64,000 bases of DNA from positions 35,238,965 through 35,302,964 of the forward strand of contig NC_092628.1 in the NCBI RefSeq assembly GCF_039555335.1, given 5' to 3'. The translations under genes were made by a program, and so were the position numbers. The notes beneath the pieces were generated by a model, which saw only the letters and a list, made by a program, of their open reading frames with translations, made no database searches and was not told where the DNA came from. The DNA comes from Amphiura filiformis (Eukaryota; Echinodermata; Ophiuroidea; Amphilepidida; Amphiuridae). This document shows, piece by piece, positions 47,805-59,400 of this stretch. Each line of letters starts with the position of its first letter. The stretch's first letter is position 1.

Positions 47805-48050
47805 TAGGTCAACGACCTTTTTGAATTCTGACCCTAGTTAACAACGTCCGATTTTGGTGTCTAATATGTTTTTTTGGCTCGGGAATTTCCAAAAAAAAAT
47901 GGTCATTATTTTCACAACCCTTAAGGTCAACGACCTTTTGAATTCTGACCTTGGTTAACAACGTCCGATTTTGGGGTGTAATTATGTTTTTTGGCTCTGG
48001 GAATTCCCCCAAAAAAAAAAAATGGTCATTATTTTCACAAGACATGGGAA
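47805..48050. repeat. Tandem duplication, ~120-bp unit, 2 copies
   Basis: Two units, each with AGGTCAACGACCTTTT, GTTAACAACGTCCGATTTTG and ATGGTCATTATTTTCACAA. They are about 90% alike. Confidence 0.7.
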
Positions 48051-48221
48051 TTCCAGGGGGGGGACTCAACTTAAATTTTGGCAGGGGTGTGCGGCGCGGA
48101 GTGCCAAACTTTGAGAAGAACTGATTTTTGGGCAAAATAGGGGCTTTAAGAACTGAAATTAGGGCCAAATTATAGGCTGTTGAGCTAAATATTTCTAAAT
48201 TATTTCCAAATTTGAGCTTAA

Positions 48222-48846
48222 GGGATCTAAAATGAGCGTTTATTGCGTTTCGACAGTATTTTTTGTAGGACATGAAAGCACCTCAGACCTATCGAATTGC
48301 ATTCTGAATACGAAGCACGTCTTTCTGATATCAAATAATTTTCATTTTTTGAAAATCACAATATAATACAAATTTTATGACAAATTTTAAAAATTTGATA
48401 TTTTTCAAATTTTGATATATAACAGTCCTCGAAGTAAATTATATAAATCTAATGATATATTCTTAAAGTGTATGTAGCAGGAGGAAAAGCCGACGGTCAA
48501 TTGAAAATTTTGACCTTTCATGTTGAAGATATGGATTTTTTTGGGAAAAAAATCCATATCTTCAATACGAAAGGTCAAATTTTCAATTGATCGTCGGCTT
48601 TTCATCCCACCTACATACACTTTAAGTATAAATCATCAGATTTATAAAGTTTACTTCAAGTACTGTTAAATATCAAAATATCAATTTTAATGATTTGCCA
48701 TAAAATGTGTATTAAATTGCGAATTTCAAAAATCAAAATTATTTGATATCAGAATGACATTCTTCGTATTCAGAATGCAATTCGATATGTCTGATGTGCT
48801 CTGATGTCCCAAAATAAATACTGTCCAAACGTTCATACCCCAGCCC
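48222..48846. mobile_element. TTAA-flanked MITE family B, copy 2 (reversed)
   Basis: 625-bp palindrome flanked by TTAA (48218-48221 and 48847-48850). It starts GGGATC and ends CAGCCC, inverse to copy 1 at 27531-28194. The arms meet near 48540. Confidence 0.8.
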
Positions 48847-48939
48847 TTAAAGAGCTACATTGTCAGAATTTGAGGCTCAAAGAACTGGAGCAGATCCAAA
48901 TGTGGGCTTTAAAGGAACTGCCGGAGAGCCTGAAAAAGG

Positions 48940-49140
48940 GACCCCCGGGGGAATTCCCAAGAAAAAGACCCCTTTTTATTTTAGGCTTGGGAAATCCCAA
49001 AAATTTTGACAAAAATTTGCCTGTATTCTTTAGGGACACAGGGAATTCCCATTTTTTATTTTTTTTATTGTCAAAATGGGAATTCCCATTTTTTTTGGAT
49101 AAAATTTTGGTCTGGGAATTCCCAAAAATATATGGTACAA
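48940..49140. repeat. GGGAATTCCC-rich low-complexity stretch
   Basis: Four exact GGGAATTCCC decamers at 48949, 49041, 49078 and 49114, with T-rich spacers. A fifth lies at 47999. This is the palindromic kB-type sequence, but it may be only repeat structure. Confidence 0.6.
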
Positions 49141-49251
49141 ACTTACATGTCTTCTTTAGGGGGTAGCCCATTGTAGAAGTGGGACATCCCCCATGGACCA
49201 TATTATGTCGCATATAATGAGGTAAAAGTAATTAATGGTGTGCCATTCATA

Positions 49252-49412
49252 GCAGTGTTGTAGTCCTCGAGTACTGTCCTTGGCCTCGAGGACAGGTTTT
49301 GAAGTCCTTGGTCCTCGGACATGTAGTCCTTGGCCTCGGATGTGTAGTCCTTGGCCTTGGCCTTGGCCTTGGACCTCAAAGTCCTTGGTCCTCGACAACA
49401 AGGACACAACAA
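49252..49412. repeat. GTCCTTGGCCT-type array 1
   Basis: Degenerate short repeats built from GTCCTTGGCC(T)TGGCCTCGGA. A sister array lies at 51820-51975. The outer edges AGTGTTGTAGTCCTCGAG here and CTCGACTACAACACT there are inverted relative to each other. Confidence 0.75.
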
Positions 49413-49527
49413 GGACAGGCAAAATCATCAAAAATGCAGGCAAATGTTTAAAGAGTGATAGAGTTATACGCAATCTGCTGTTTATCAATTGGAACTTTGT
49501 AGAGAAACATGACAAGGATAGCTTTTT

Positions 49528-49551
49528 GTCTCGCCTGATAAGGCAGGAGAC
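49528..49551. repeat. Short hairpin next to the 108-bp satellite
   Basis: GTCTCGCCTGATAAG followed by GCAGGAGAC forms a stem with a GATA loop. It precedes the satellite array and might be a terminal hairpin of a transposon, but the other end was not found. Confidence 0.35.
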
Positions 49552-49754
49552 TATATAATCACTTTTCCGTGCAGATGTGCAGATGTGTGTAGGGGGTGTG
49601 TGTGTATGTGACAAATTTGGTTAAAGTTTTGGTTAAAGTTTGCCTTCCGCCTATTTTCTCGGAGACTATGAGTCGCACGTTCCTCAAACTTGGTGGGTGG
49701 GTGCATCTTGACCCGAGACAGAACCGGTTTGTATTGGTTAGTGCGTCAAGGTCA

Positions 49755-50930
49755 CTGAGGTCATGTAGGGGTCATCTGAGGTCAAATTAGTAAAAACTGT
49801 CGTATGGGCATGAAACTTGGTTGGTACAGTCAACATTTAAAGCCAAATTTTTGGAAGGTCATTTCAAGGTCACCAGGGGTCATCTGAGGTCAAATTAGTA
49901 AAAACTGTCGTATGGGCATGAAACTTGGTTGGTACAGTCAACATTTAAAGCCGAATTTTTGGAAGGTCATTTCAAGGTCACCAGGGGTCATCTGAGGTCA
50001 AATTAGTAAAAACTGTCGTATGGGCATGAAACTTGGTGGGTGCAGTCAACATTTAAAGCCAAATTTTTGGAAGGTCATTTCAAGGTCACCAGGGGTCATC
50101 AGAGGTCAAATTAGTAAAAACTGTTGTACGGGCATGAAACTTTGTTGGTACAGTCAACATTTAAAGCCCCATTTTTGGAAGGTCATTTCAAGGTCACCAG
50201 GGGTCATCTGAGGTCAAATTAGTAAAAACTGTTGTACGGGCATGAAACTTGGTGGGTACAGTCAACATTTAAAGCCAAATTTTTGGAAGGTCATTTCAAG
50301 GTCACCAGGGTCATCTGAGGTCAAATTAAGTAAAAACTGTTGTACGGGCATGAAACTTTGTTGGTACAGTCAACATTTAAAGCCAAATTTTTGGAAGGTC
50401 ATTTCAAGGTCACCAGGGGTCATCTGAGGTCAAATTAGTAAAAACTGTTGTACGGGCATGAAACTTGGTGGGTACAGTCAACATTTAAAGCCAAATTTTT
50501 GGAAGGTCATTTCAAGGTCACCAGGGGTCATCTGAGGTCAAATTCAGTAAAAACTGTTGTACGGGCATGAAACTTGGTGGGTACAGTCAACATTTAAAGC
50601 CAAATTTTTGGAAGGTCATTTCGAGGTCACTAGGGGTCATCTGAGGTCAAATGAGTAAAACTGTTGTAGGGGCATGAAACTTGGTGGGTACAGTCAACAT
50701 TTAAAGCCCAATTTTGGAAGGTCATTTCAAGGTCACCAGGGGTCATCTGAGGTCAAATTTAGTACAAACTGTTGTACGGGCATGAAACTTGGTGGGTACA
50801 GTCAACATTTAAAGCCCAATTTTTGGAAGGTCATTTCGAGGTCACCAAGGGTCATCTGAGGTCAAATTAGTAAAAACTGTTGGTCGGGCATGAATCTTGG
50901 TGGGCATGAAACTTGATGGGTACGGTCACC
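49755..50930. repeat. ~108-bp satellite, about 11 units
   Basis: Units start near 49763, 49871, 49988, 50096, 50204, 50311, 50421, 50528, 50637, 50740 and 50847. Each contains GGGCATGAAACTTGGTGGG, CAGTCAACATTTAAAGCC and a half-site block (AGGTCA, GGGTCA and AGGTCA with 4-base spacers, e.g. 49867-49892). Identity between units is about 95%. Small frames in it are repeat translations. Confidence 0.88.
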
Positions 50931-51604
50931 ATCAGCCAGATAATTGTGCCCAGCCGATAACCACCAAATTCATTTACCTCTACCAAATGTAATCGCAAAA
51001 GCAGGTGGTCACGAAAGCAGGCGAGACTCGTGGTTCGAGAACCGCCTTGTTATTGTACCTAATTGAAATACAAAAAAGTATATCAAACTATCATCTTTGC
51101 TTTTTGCAAAACATGCAAATGGATGCCAAATTATGTGGTTTATTATTTTTCCACTCAGCCAATATGATTCCTAGAATAGGAATATCGAATAGACACAAAT
51201 AAATATTTTAGATATTTTAAGAAACTCATTGGAAGCTAATGTTTGACCCATTTCGATTAACTGTGATCAAATTAATTTGATATATTTTGGTTAATCTCAT
51301 CAGCTACATTTTGCTGCGTTTGATCTCAAGATAGATGCCCATTTTAGGCTGCATTGTCGCACATAAAAACCGCATTGTTCGCATAACTGTCTAGCTTTTT
51401 GACATCAAAATGGTAGATATGCGGATCAAACACAAGTGTGTTATATTGTAATCCTCACTACTTATGGATGCATCTGGTCTAGATAAGCATAAGAAACAAA
51501 CCAATATAATGAACAAGTTTGAAAATACAACATTCTTATGTTTTGTTGGTTGAAACTAGGATAAAGAGCCTATTTTAGGCATGTTTATGTTCTATAAATA
51601 GGCT
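50931..51604. other. Intergenic, no gene recognised
   Basis: Unique-looking AT-rich sequence. No exon, RNA gene or element ends were found. Confidence 0.4.
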
Positions 51605-51717
51605 TATGCTGGTTTCATACTTTCTGCCGCTTTGGTTCTCATACGTCAGAGCGGCACCGCTCCAGGTTGACTTGAATTCAACTTCCAGCGATGCTGCCGA
51701 AAGTATGAAACCAGCAT
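51605..51717. repeat. Hairpin MITE, 113 bp
   Basis: ATGCTGGTTTCATACTTTC on the left mirrors GAAAGTATGAAACCAGCAT on the right. It has a compact GC-richer loop and no coding content. Confidence 0.7.
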
Positions 51718-51819
51718 TGCCGTGCAGAGTTATTTAATGTGCACATAAAATTGCCTTATATTGACGACAATATGACTCCCGATCGGGCGTGGTTTAGTAT
51801 GGTTTGAAATTATTATGAA

Positions 51820-51975
51820 AGTCCTTGGTCCTTGGCCTTGGCCTCGGAGACAAAAGTCCTTGGCCTCGGAGGGTTGTCCTTGGCCTCGGACACCAAGTCC
51901 TTGGCCTTGGCCTCGGACACCAAGTCCTTGGCCTTGGCCTTGGCCTCGGACATGAGGTCCTCGACTACAACACTT
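51820..51975. repeat. GTCCTTGGCCT-type array 2
   Basis: The same short repeat family as 49252-49412, in the same orientation but with an inverted outer edge. It yields open frames on both strands that are artefacts. Confidence 0.75.
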
Positions 51976-52161
51976 ATTTTCATAGTGATACAATTATACA
52001 AACAACCCAAATAAGATTTTTTTATTTTTTCAGGCAGCCATTTTATTTCCATGTCAACATTACAAAACGTGCAAGATCTTAATTATGATTTATGAACATG
52101 ATTCTACATGTAACAAGCAAGTCAGGACTCAAGGAACACATTCACCCATGCATCCAACATA

Positions 52162-52344
52162 CAGTGGAAACTCATTATAACGAAGTTGTCAGGGACAGAG
52201 AAATTAGTTCTTTATATCCAAATTTCGTTATATCAGGGTTGTAAAAACAATAAATAACAAAAGAATTTTGTATCTTGGTTCTGGAAAAATACTTCTTCAT
52301 AACGGTTTTTCTTGTATCAGATTCGTTATAATGAGGTTTTACTG
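52162..52344. mobile_element. pogo/Tigger-like MITE, 183 bp
   Basis: The ends CAGTGGAAACTCATTATAACGA and TCGTTATAATGAGGTTTTACTG are inverted and flanked by TA on both sides. CAGT plus an AACCTC/TATAACG-type terminus and TA targeting fit the pogo branch of Tc1/mariner. No transposase is present. Confidence 0.65.
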
Positions 52345-53385
52345 TATTTATAAAGCAAATCAAGTTTCTGCTCACAATGTTTGGGGAAATGTTTCCCTTG
52401 AGACACCTTGCCAATTCAACCATACTTATTCAGCACTGATAGTTTAAAATACCCAAATAAACCAAAACACTGTCCTCTCCTCATAATTTGAAATCTTGCC
52501 ATCATCTTTATAAACCAATTTTCACCATTCTGGCAAATAGAGTGAAGTGTTTTCATTGAAGAGCAGGTGGAAGCAATGGCTAAAACATTTCTATTGCAAA
52601 CAACTTGGCCCACATGTGGTTTGTATACTTAATCGTATCTGGGGTTCATCACTGAACAGTACGACAGCAACTTAGCTCACTTCCGGTAATTTTTACCGGC
52701 GTGACCTTTGCTGTTACGTAACGTAATGTTGTAAATCAGGTGGCAAATACAGTTTTTCAGAAAACATCAAAAAAATGGAATACACGAGTGGTTTCTCCCT
52801 TCATTTCCATATTGAGCCCATAGATAAGATATGAAACATGAGTATAAGGCAAACAGTAACGTGTAAAAGTCCAATTATTGTGGAGAAAATGAATGTTTAT
52901 TGTGTGAAGTAGCCTAAAAATGAGAAAAAATGCATGTCACGATCACCAAAATGGTTATATCTGCAACTATGCGCCAACGCCGGTCGTATGCTTTTCTGTA
53001 ATGATAGATATTAGCTAACTTGAGCTTGTATTAAATTTTCAGCGAAAATGATTGGTGGAACAATCGAGTCGTAGGTTGGAAAGTTGCTTTCAAAGCGGCT
53101 TCCCTCGCAATCGTCGTGACCATAGGTGACCAGTGTCAGCAGGAAAATTAACAGCCGGCCTTGTCCATATAATCGATTAATAATTGTCAGGATCGTCCAG
53201 TTGACTACAATGATATTTATTTATTCATACAAAATACTGCCCTGTCATACAAAATATCGAAGTCAATATAAAACGTAATTTCAAGTCATTTGACTGAACT
53301 TACAAACTGTTTATAAAAGATTATTGTTGAACGAGACACTGAATTAGAAATAACATTGCAAAAGGTGCGAGAATAAGTTAGAAGG

Positions 53386-53455
53386 TTGTGATGGTCTAGT
53401 GGCTAAGTCCGTGCCTGAAGTGCGTGAGGTTGGAAGTTCGAACCCTACCCTAGCG
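53386..53455 (+). repeat. tRNA-like segment, left arm
   Basis: GGTTGTGATGGTCTAGTGGC contains an A-box-like TGGTCTAGTGG. AGTTCGAACCC further on resembles a B-box. The T-stem and acceptor stem do not pair properly, so it is a tRNA relic or SINE head. A T9 run follows shortly after, resembling a Pol III stop. Confidence 0.55.
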
Positions 53456-53869
53456 GGGTTTTTTTTTGTTGAAAATATTTATGATATTAGTAAACAACTT
53501 TCAGGAAGGGTTTATGATCATTTGAAGCAGAAATAATGAGGTAAAATGAAAGAAAGCATTTTTTTTATCTTGACCGCTTGTGGTGTTCTATTGAAGATAA
53601 TTAAAGTTACTCTAGACAACGAAGCGCTGATTCCAATTATGTGTATGTCTGGGTATGGTGTAAGAACGGTGTAAAAATTACAAATAATATTATGCCAAAA
53701 TATCAGGTTTGCAATTCGTAAATTATGGCTGACGCTATCTTATTTTTTAATATGTAGGCCTACGCTTAAAGAAAAACATTGCAAACGTGTTGCATAGAAA
53801 TATTTTTAATTGATCATAATACTGACGGGCCTACACCATAGGCCTAACAGAACAAGAGAGAAAAAAAAT

Positions 53870-53938
53870 CGAAATGCTGTAGGATTGAACCTTCAACCGC
53901 TCAGACTTCAAACCACAGCGTCAACCATTAGACCATCA
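53870..53938 (-). repeat. tRNA-like segment, right arm
   Basis: On the - strand GGTTGTGATGGTCTAATGG and AGGTTCAATCC correspond to A- and B-box positions of the left-arm copy. A T8 run follows downstream on that strand (53856-53863 as A8). Confidence 0.55.
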
Positions 53939-54682
53939 CAACCTGCTGTAACATACTCGTATCTTTTGCAATCTTATTTCTCATTCAGGGACTCGATCAA
54001 CAATAATATTTTTAAAACTGCTTTTAAGTTCAGTCAAATGAGGTGATATTACTTTTTATATTGACTTCAATATTTTGTAAGTCAATGCAGTATTTTACTT
54101 GAATAAAGAAATATCACTGGAGTCAACTGGACGATTCTGACGATTATTATTCGATATAATGACAAGGCCGGCTGCTATTTTGCTAGTGACACTTGTCACT
54201 AACGGGACACGCACGATTGAGACACGGGCCGTTTTGAGAGTAACTTTCCAACCTACGACTCGATTGTTCCACCAATCATTTTCGCTGAAAATTTAATACA
54301 AGCTCAAGTTAGTTAATATCTATCATTACAGAAAAGCATAAGACCGGCGTTTGCTCAAAGTTGTAGATATAACCATTTTGGTGATCGTGACATGCAATTT
54401 TTCTCATTTTTCCGGCCACTTTGGACATGTTCAAGCTTCTTTATTTTCAATATTATTCAACTTTTACTCGTTTTTTGTTCTTTGCACAAATGTTTGGTAT
54501 CTTATCCGTGATCATGGTACACAATTTAAGCAAAAAACGACCCGTGTATCCCATTTCTGGAGCTATTTAGCTAAAACATGTTTGCCGGCCAAATTTTCAA
54601 CATTTAGTTACGTAACCCGTGTTCACCAACCCGTAAAAAATTTCTATCGAACAAAAGAGGTCACGAAGTTGCCGTCGTACTG

Positions 54683-55475
54683 GAAAAATATTAACAAGAT
54701 GCCCTAGTTCTTCCAATCATTTAATAAAGTAAAGCTCTAATACCCTTGGCATACAACAATGACCAAGTAGAGACTCTTGAGTGTGCTTGACCTCTGAGAG
54801 AATAAACAAATGATGCAAAGGTAAACTTTTATTCACAGTTTGTACCTGTGGCAAAAATCATCTGGAGTCTTCAAAATAATCTCCTCCCTGCTTATAATTC
54901 AACCCCAGGGTAGGAAAGGTTTTGTCTTTCTTCCTAGCAGTAGCATAGCCAGGAATGGATGTTGGTGTGAGGGGCAAAGCCAAATTTTGTCCCCATTTAG
55001 TCAAACTTTTGTCCTATTTTTAGTCATTTTAAGGACACTTTAATTCTGCCGTCCCCATTTTACCCTGAAAAAATGGGGGAGGCACTCTGACCCACCTGCA
55101 AACAACACTATACATAACATTCTTTTCTGTTGATTGAGCCTGGTGAAATTAAGTGCAGACTCTAGCTAGGATTACCATTGAGCTTAATGCTGTAACATTA
55201 GCATCACATCAAAAGGGAGCTTACATCCACTTTTCTGGTGATCAGAACAGGTGACAGCAGTCAATATAGTGCATTACGATAGCCATGTATTTAAAGAACC
55301 AAGCCAACCAGCATTAGCCTAACCATATAATTTGAATGGATTAAAATATTTGTGGCTGGCACTATAAATGAAGGGATGTGTGTGCATATTTCCATTAGAT
55401 CATAACACTACACACATGTATTGTAGGGAGTTAATTAATGGAGATCGATGATTCCTGGACGTACATAACTACATA
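54683..55475. other. Intergenic, no gene recognised
   Basis: Contains a GCAGTAGCATAGCCAGG-type repeat end near 54940, resembling GCAGTAGCGTAGCCAGG at 6972. Otherwise unremarkable. Confidence 0.4.
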
Positions 55476-55627
55476 CAGTAACAACTTCTTAACACAAAGT
55501 TTCCTGAGCTGATGATTTTAGTTTGTGATCAGCAGTTTGTGTTATCAGGTTGGTTAATGTATTTACTTTATAATCTGTGTTGTCAGAATTTTGCGTTTAC
55601 CAAATTTGTGTTAACGAGTTTTCACTG
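55476..55627. mobile_element. TA-flanked MITE, pogo-like
   Basis: CAGTAACAACTTCTTAACACAAA is roughly inverted at TTTGTGTTAACGAGTTTTCACTG, with TA on both sides (55474-55475 and 55628-55629). The arms are imperfect. Confidence 0.5.
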
Positions 55628-55848
55628 TATCATTAGTAGAAGTAACTAAAGGTTCCTTAAATTAAATCATGTATGGACCAAAGGTTACAGGAATGGTTGA
55701 CCCTTGTAGTCTGTGATTCAAAAAACAGAAGCCTGAATCAGCAGAACTTTTTAAGAAACTTGTACATGATTAGAATCACATTTAAGATTTTGTCTTCCTC
55801 TTTCAGCAGTATGAAAGATAGTTCGACTAATTAATCCATAAAGTTTAA

Positions 55849-56195
55849 GGGGTACTACACCCTGGCCAATTTTGTGCCTATTTTTGCATTTTTTCAAAAA
55901 TTATAGCGCATAGGTGACAAGTAAGATATGTATATTATAGGGGCAAGGACTACAACTACTGCACTGAAAATTCAGCAAATCAAGGCAAGTAGTTATTGAT
56001 TTATTGATCAAATATTGGGTTTCCCTCATTTTTGACTAACTCCACAACTGTTGTCTGTGCTGAACATTTTTTTCCAGTGCAGTAGTTGTAGTCCTTGCCC
56101 CTATAATATACATATCTTATTTGTCACCAATGTAATATAATTTTTGAGAAAAATGCAAAAATAGGCACAAAATTGGGCAGGGGTGTAGTACCCCC
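55849..56195. mobile_element. TTAA-flanked MITE family A, full copy
   Basis: 347 bases between TTAA at 55845-55848 and 56196-56199. The ends are GGGGTACTACACCC and GGGTGTAGTACCCCC, with the typical AAGGACTACAACTACTGCAC centre on both arms. It lies just downstream of the GRPEL1 stop codon and could be in its 3' UTR. Confidence 0.78.
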
Positions 56196-56263
56196 TTAAC
56201 AGCACAATAATTGTAAATGACAAAGGATTTTGTTTCAATGCAAGTCAATGACACTGAATAATA

Positions 56264-56458
56264 TCATGGGGCTTTGGCCACACCCACAAGTGCTGGTCGT
56301 ATAGTCCGTTCATGCAATTTGTAGCCAATTTTTGTAACTACTGCCACAGTGCCAGGCTCTTTGCCTTCCATGACCGTTTCAAACAGAGCTTCATGGAAGT
56401 TGGGGTCAAATTTCTCTCCCTCTGGGGTGATCTGGTGAAGATTATTCTTGCTGAAAAC
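56264..56458 (-). CDS. GRPEL1: GRPEL1 coding exon 4
   Basis: Acceptor TTGTAACAG on the - strand. Encodes VFSKNNLHQITPEGEKFDPN, then a FHEALFETVMEGKEPGTVAV stretch and the conserved TIRPALVGV end, with TGA at 56266-56264. Longer frames in other phases here are shadows. Confidence 0.93.
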   Translation of the reverse strand, partial: VFSKNNLHQITPEGEKFDPNFHEALFETVMEGKEPGTVAVVTKIGYKLHERTIRPALVGVAKAP

Positions 56459-59400
56459 CTGTTACAAGAAAAAGAAAAGTTGCTTTGAATAGTGTCTTCA
56501 TAATACAGCCCTGGGTTCTCAATAGGCTTATAAATCAATTGTGTTTGACCCTGTAATTGGCATGGCCACCACTCACTACAGTCAAAGCCTCATAATCTAA
56601 ACTGGAATACCCTAAGAAAACTCATCAAATTAGGCTTTTATAGAACAGGAATAAATGCAGCTAATAAACTGATTGGCAAATATGAGAGCAACCTAACATC
56701 AATAATAAAGACACAACTGAGGAAGGATGCATACACTACAAACTTATATTCTTGCATAATTGTGGGTGAATATATCAGTTACCACGATTGCCAGCATAAG
56801 TAGTCGATGCTGGGGATAGCCATAGAATGATTTATTCAAAGTATATAAAATGTTACATATCCCTAAAAAACGTTTGGACAGTATTTATTGTGGGACATTA
56901 GAGCACATCAGACATATCGAATTGCATTCTGAATATGAAGAATGTCATTCTGATATCAAATAATTTTGAATTTATTGGCTTATGTTATCATCCAGATGGT
57001 TGTTTGTTTGTTCCCTTGTTTGTTTCTTTGTTTCTTTCTTTGTTTGTTTATCCGGGCGGAAGCAAATTCATTAATCCACTCTCCAGCTTAAACGTTATCA
57101 CCGATCAACTTCAACTTGGTACGGAGGTAGGGTATGGTGGCCTCATGTGCTGTATAGGTTTGTGTTGCATTATTTGCATATTTATGAATATTAATGAGCT
57201 CATTAGCATATTTTGCCTACATTGTCCTTAATCCACTCTGCAGCACAAACGCAATCACAGATCAATTTCATTATGTCTTCAGAATCTTGCATCCTATACC
57301 TTTGTACATAACCTAGCTGTCTGATAAATTTGTGTATCAGTCGCCTGGAGCTACAGGGTTTTTTCATATCTGTAGCCTCTTCATAGAGTGCATAGTTCAT
57401 ATACTTTATGTGCCAAAGTCTCTTTTGGTGTGATTTTTTTGCAAATGTGACATGCCATGACCAAAAATCACATTTTTGACCAAAAATCACATTTTGACCA
57501 AAAATCACGTATTTGACCAAAATTCATGTTATTTACCCCAAAATCACATTTTGAGCAGAAATTTTAAGCAAAGTCTTGATTTTTAACAAAAAATGTTTTC
57601 TACTAAAAATCATGTTTTTTTTACTAAAAATCATGTTTTTGACCAAAAAAGATTCTGAAGACATAATAATGATAAAATTGGACGGATACTTTCGCATGAT
57701 ACCTGAATTTATCGATCTCGCTAGAGTTTTCAAATATCACGCTCGACTTCGCGTCGTCTCGCGTGATATTTGAAAACTCTAGCTCGACCAATAAATTCAG
57801 GTATCACACTCAATCCATCCAATTTTATATCAAACCTGGTACGGTGATAGGATATGGTGGCCTGATGTGCTGAATAGTTTTGTGTCATTTTATTTGCATA
57901 TGAATATTAATGAGCTCATTTGCATATTTTGCCTTCATTTCCATTAATCCACTCTCCAGCTTAAACGCAATCACCGATCAACTTCAAACTTGGTATAGTA
58001 TATGGTGGCCTCATGTGGTGTATAGTTTTGTGGGGGCCACCTTAATTACGAACCGCGTAATTCTAGTTTGAAATTTGCATTGTAATACAAATCATTCAAA
58101 ATTGATATTTTTGATATTTAACAGTACTCCAAGTAAACTTTATAAATCTGATGATTTATACTTAACGTGTATGTAGGTGGGATGAAAAGCCGACAATCAA
58201 TTGAAAATTTTGACCTTTCGTATTGAAGATATGGATTTTTTCCCCCCAAACACCAAAAAAAAATAGGTCTTTTTGGGAAAAAAATCCATATCTTCAATAT
58301 GAAAGGTCAAAATTATCAATTGATCGTCGGCTTTTCCTCCCAGCTACATACACTTTAAGAATATATCATTAGATTTATAAAATTTACTTCGAGGACTGTT
58401 ATATATCAAAAATTTGAAAAATATCAATTTTTATAATTTGTCATCAAATTTGTATTATATCGTGATTTTCAGAAAATGACAATTATTTGATATCAGAAAG
58501 ACATGCTTCGTATTCAGAATGCAATTCCATACGTCTTGGGGTGCTCTCATGTTCCATAAAAAATACTGTCAAAATGCTCATTCCAGATCCCTTAAGTAGT
58601 CATGAAAATAATACCAAGAAGAAAACTGACCTTTTGTAACTGTGTCTGTGTCATTGTGAGCCCTTGATATAAACTTTTCAAATGTGGATTGACACCATTG
58701 CCTTCCAACTCCTCTGTAGGTACACTAGTTGTTGCTGCACTCAAAATGTCTGCAACCTCTAAGAGATCCTTGCAAAAACCCTGAATAGAGTACAGCTTGG
58801 AATCGGCTAATTGCTTCTGGAAGCGTGATCTCACATTTTCTGTTTCAGCTAGTGCTCGTTTGTACTTGTCCTGCCATATGATAATGAATAAGATATTGTG
58901 GTCAATTTCAATACATGAGATATGGTTTATTTGTTTGTTTAAACAATCGCACCATGTGGTGACACACTTAGGTCCTGATGGGACCAATCAGGCTCAAGCA
59001 AAATGCTCCAGCCACACTGGGCAACAATATCAAGTTTCAATTTCCAGAGCGATTTGACTCAATCACTCAAAAAACAAAAAACGGAATCTTTTCTTTTTAC
59101 CAAAAGCAATTCAGTCAGATGTACATTGTTGTATATTATAAATAATACAGTATGTCAATTTTCTTTTTGGCAAATCAGCCCCTTTTTGCATGCTCTTTCT
59201 CCTCTAATCAGGTCCAATATTCAGTGGCTGGGCTTTTCCCTCTCGGAACACCAAAGCTGGTTATGCTCCTGATCAAAACCATCCATTCATTTTGTCACAC
59301 TACGAATATGCTTGAATAATAATACTACTTTCAAGAACATGTTTAATGTATTTTGAGGTGATTTTGATGGCATCAAATTTACAACATTGATCACCCATGT

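Larger units (their letters stand above)
52657..54682. repeat. 2.0-kb inverted repeat carrying tRNA-like sequences in both arms
   Basis: The ends CAGTACGACAGCAACTT and AAGTTGCCGTCGTACTG are inverted. Homology can be followed inward through matching blocks (GTCACGATCACCAAAATGG at 52937 and its complement near 54375; ATGATTGGTGGAACAATCGA at 53049 and its complement near 54265). It reaches tRNA-like segments at 53386-53455 (+) and 53935-53870 (-). The central spacer is about 400 bases. The arms are visibly diverged, with indels. No transposase frame is present. Confidence 0.75.
56459..58630 (-). other. GRPEL1: GRPEL1 intron 3, filled by a split MITE
   Basis: Contains MITE family B copy 3 (56868-56967 and 58068-58591), interrupted by about 1.1 kb of other repeats. 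The 400 bases next to exon 4 are featureless. Confidence 0.65.

Noticed and set aside
51730-52082. Open frames on both strands around the GTCCTTGG array
   Set aside because: They are translations of the six-base-type repeat (GLGLG, AKAKD) and carry no independent signal.
53386-53455. Functional tRNA gene
   Set aside because: The acceptor and T-stems do not pair, so it is at most a tRNA relic.
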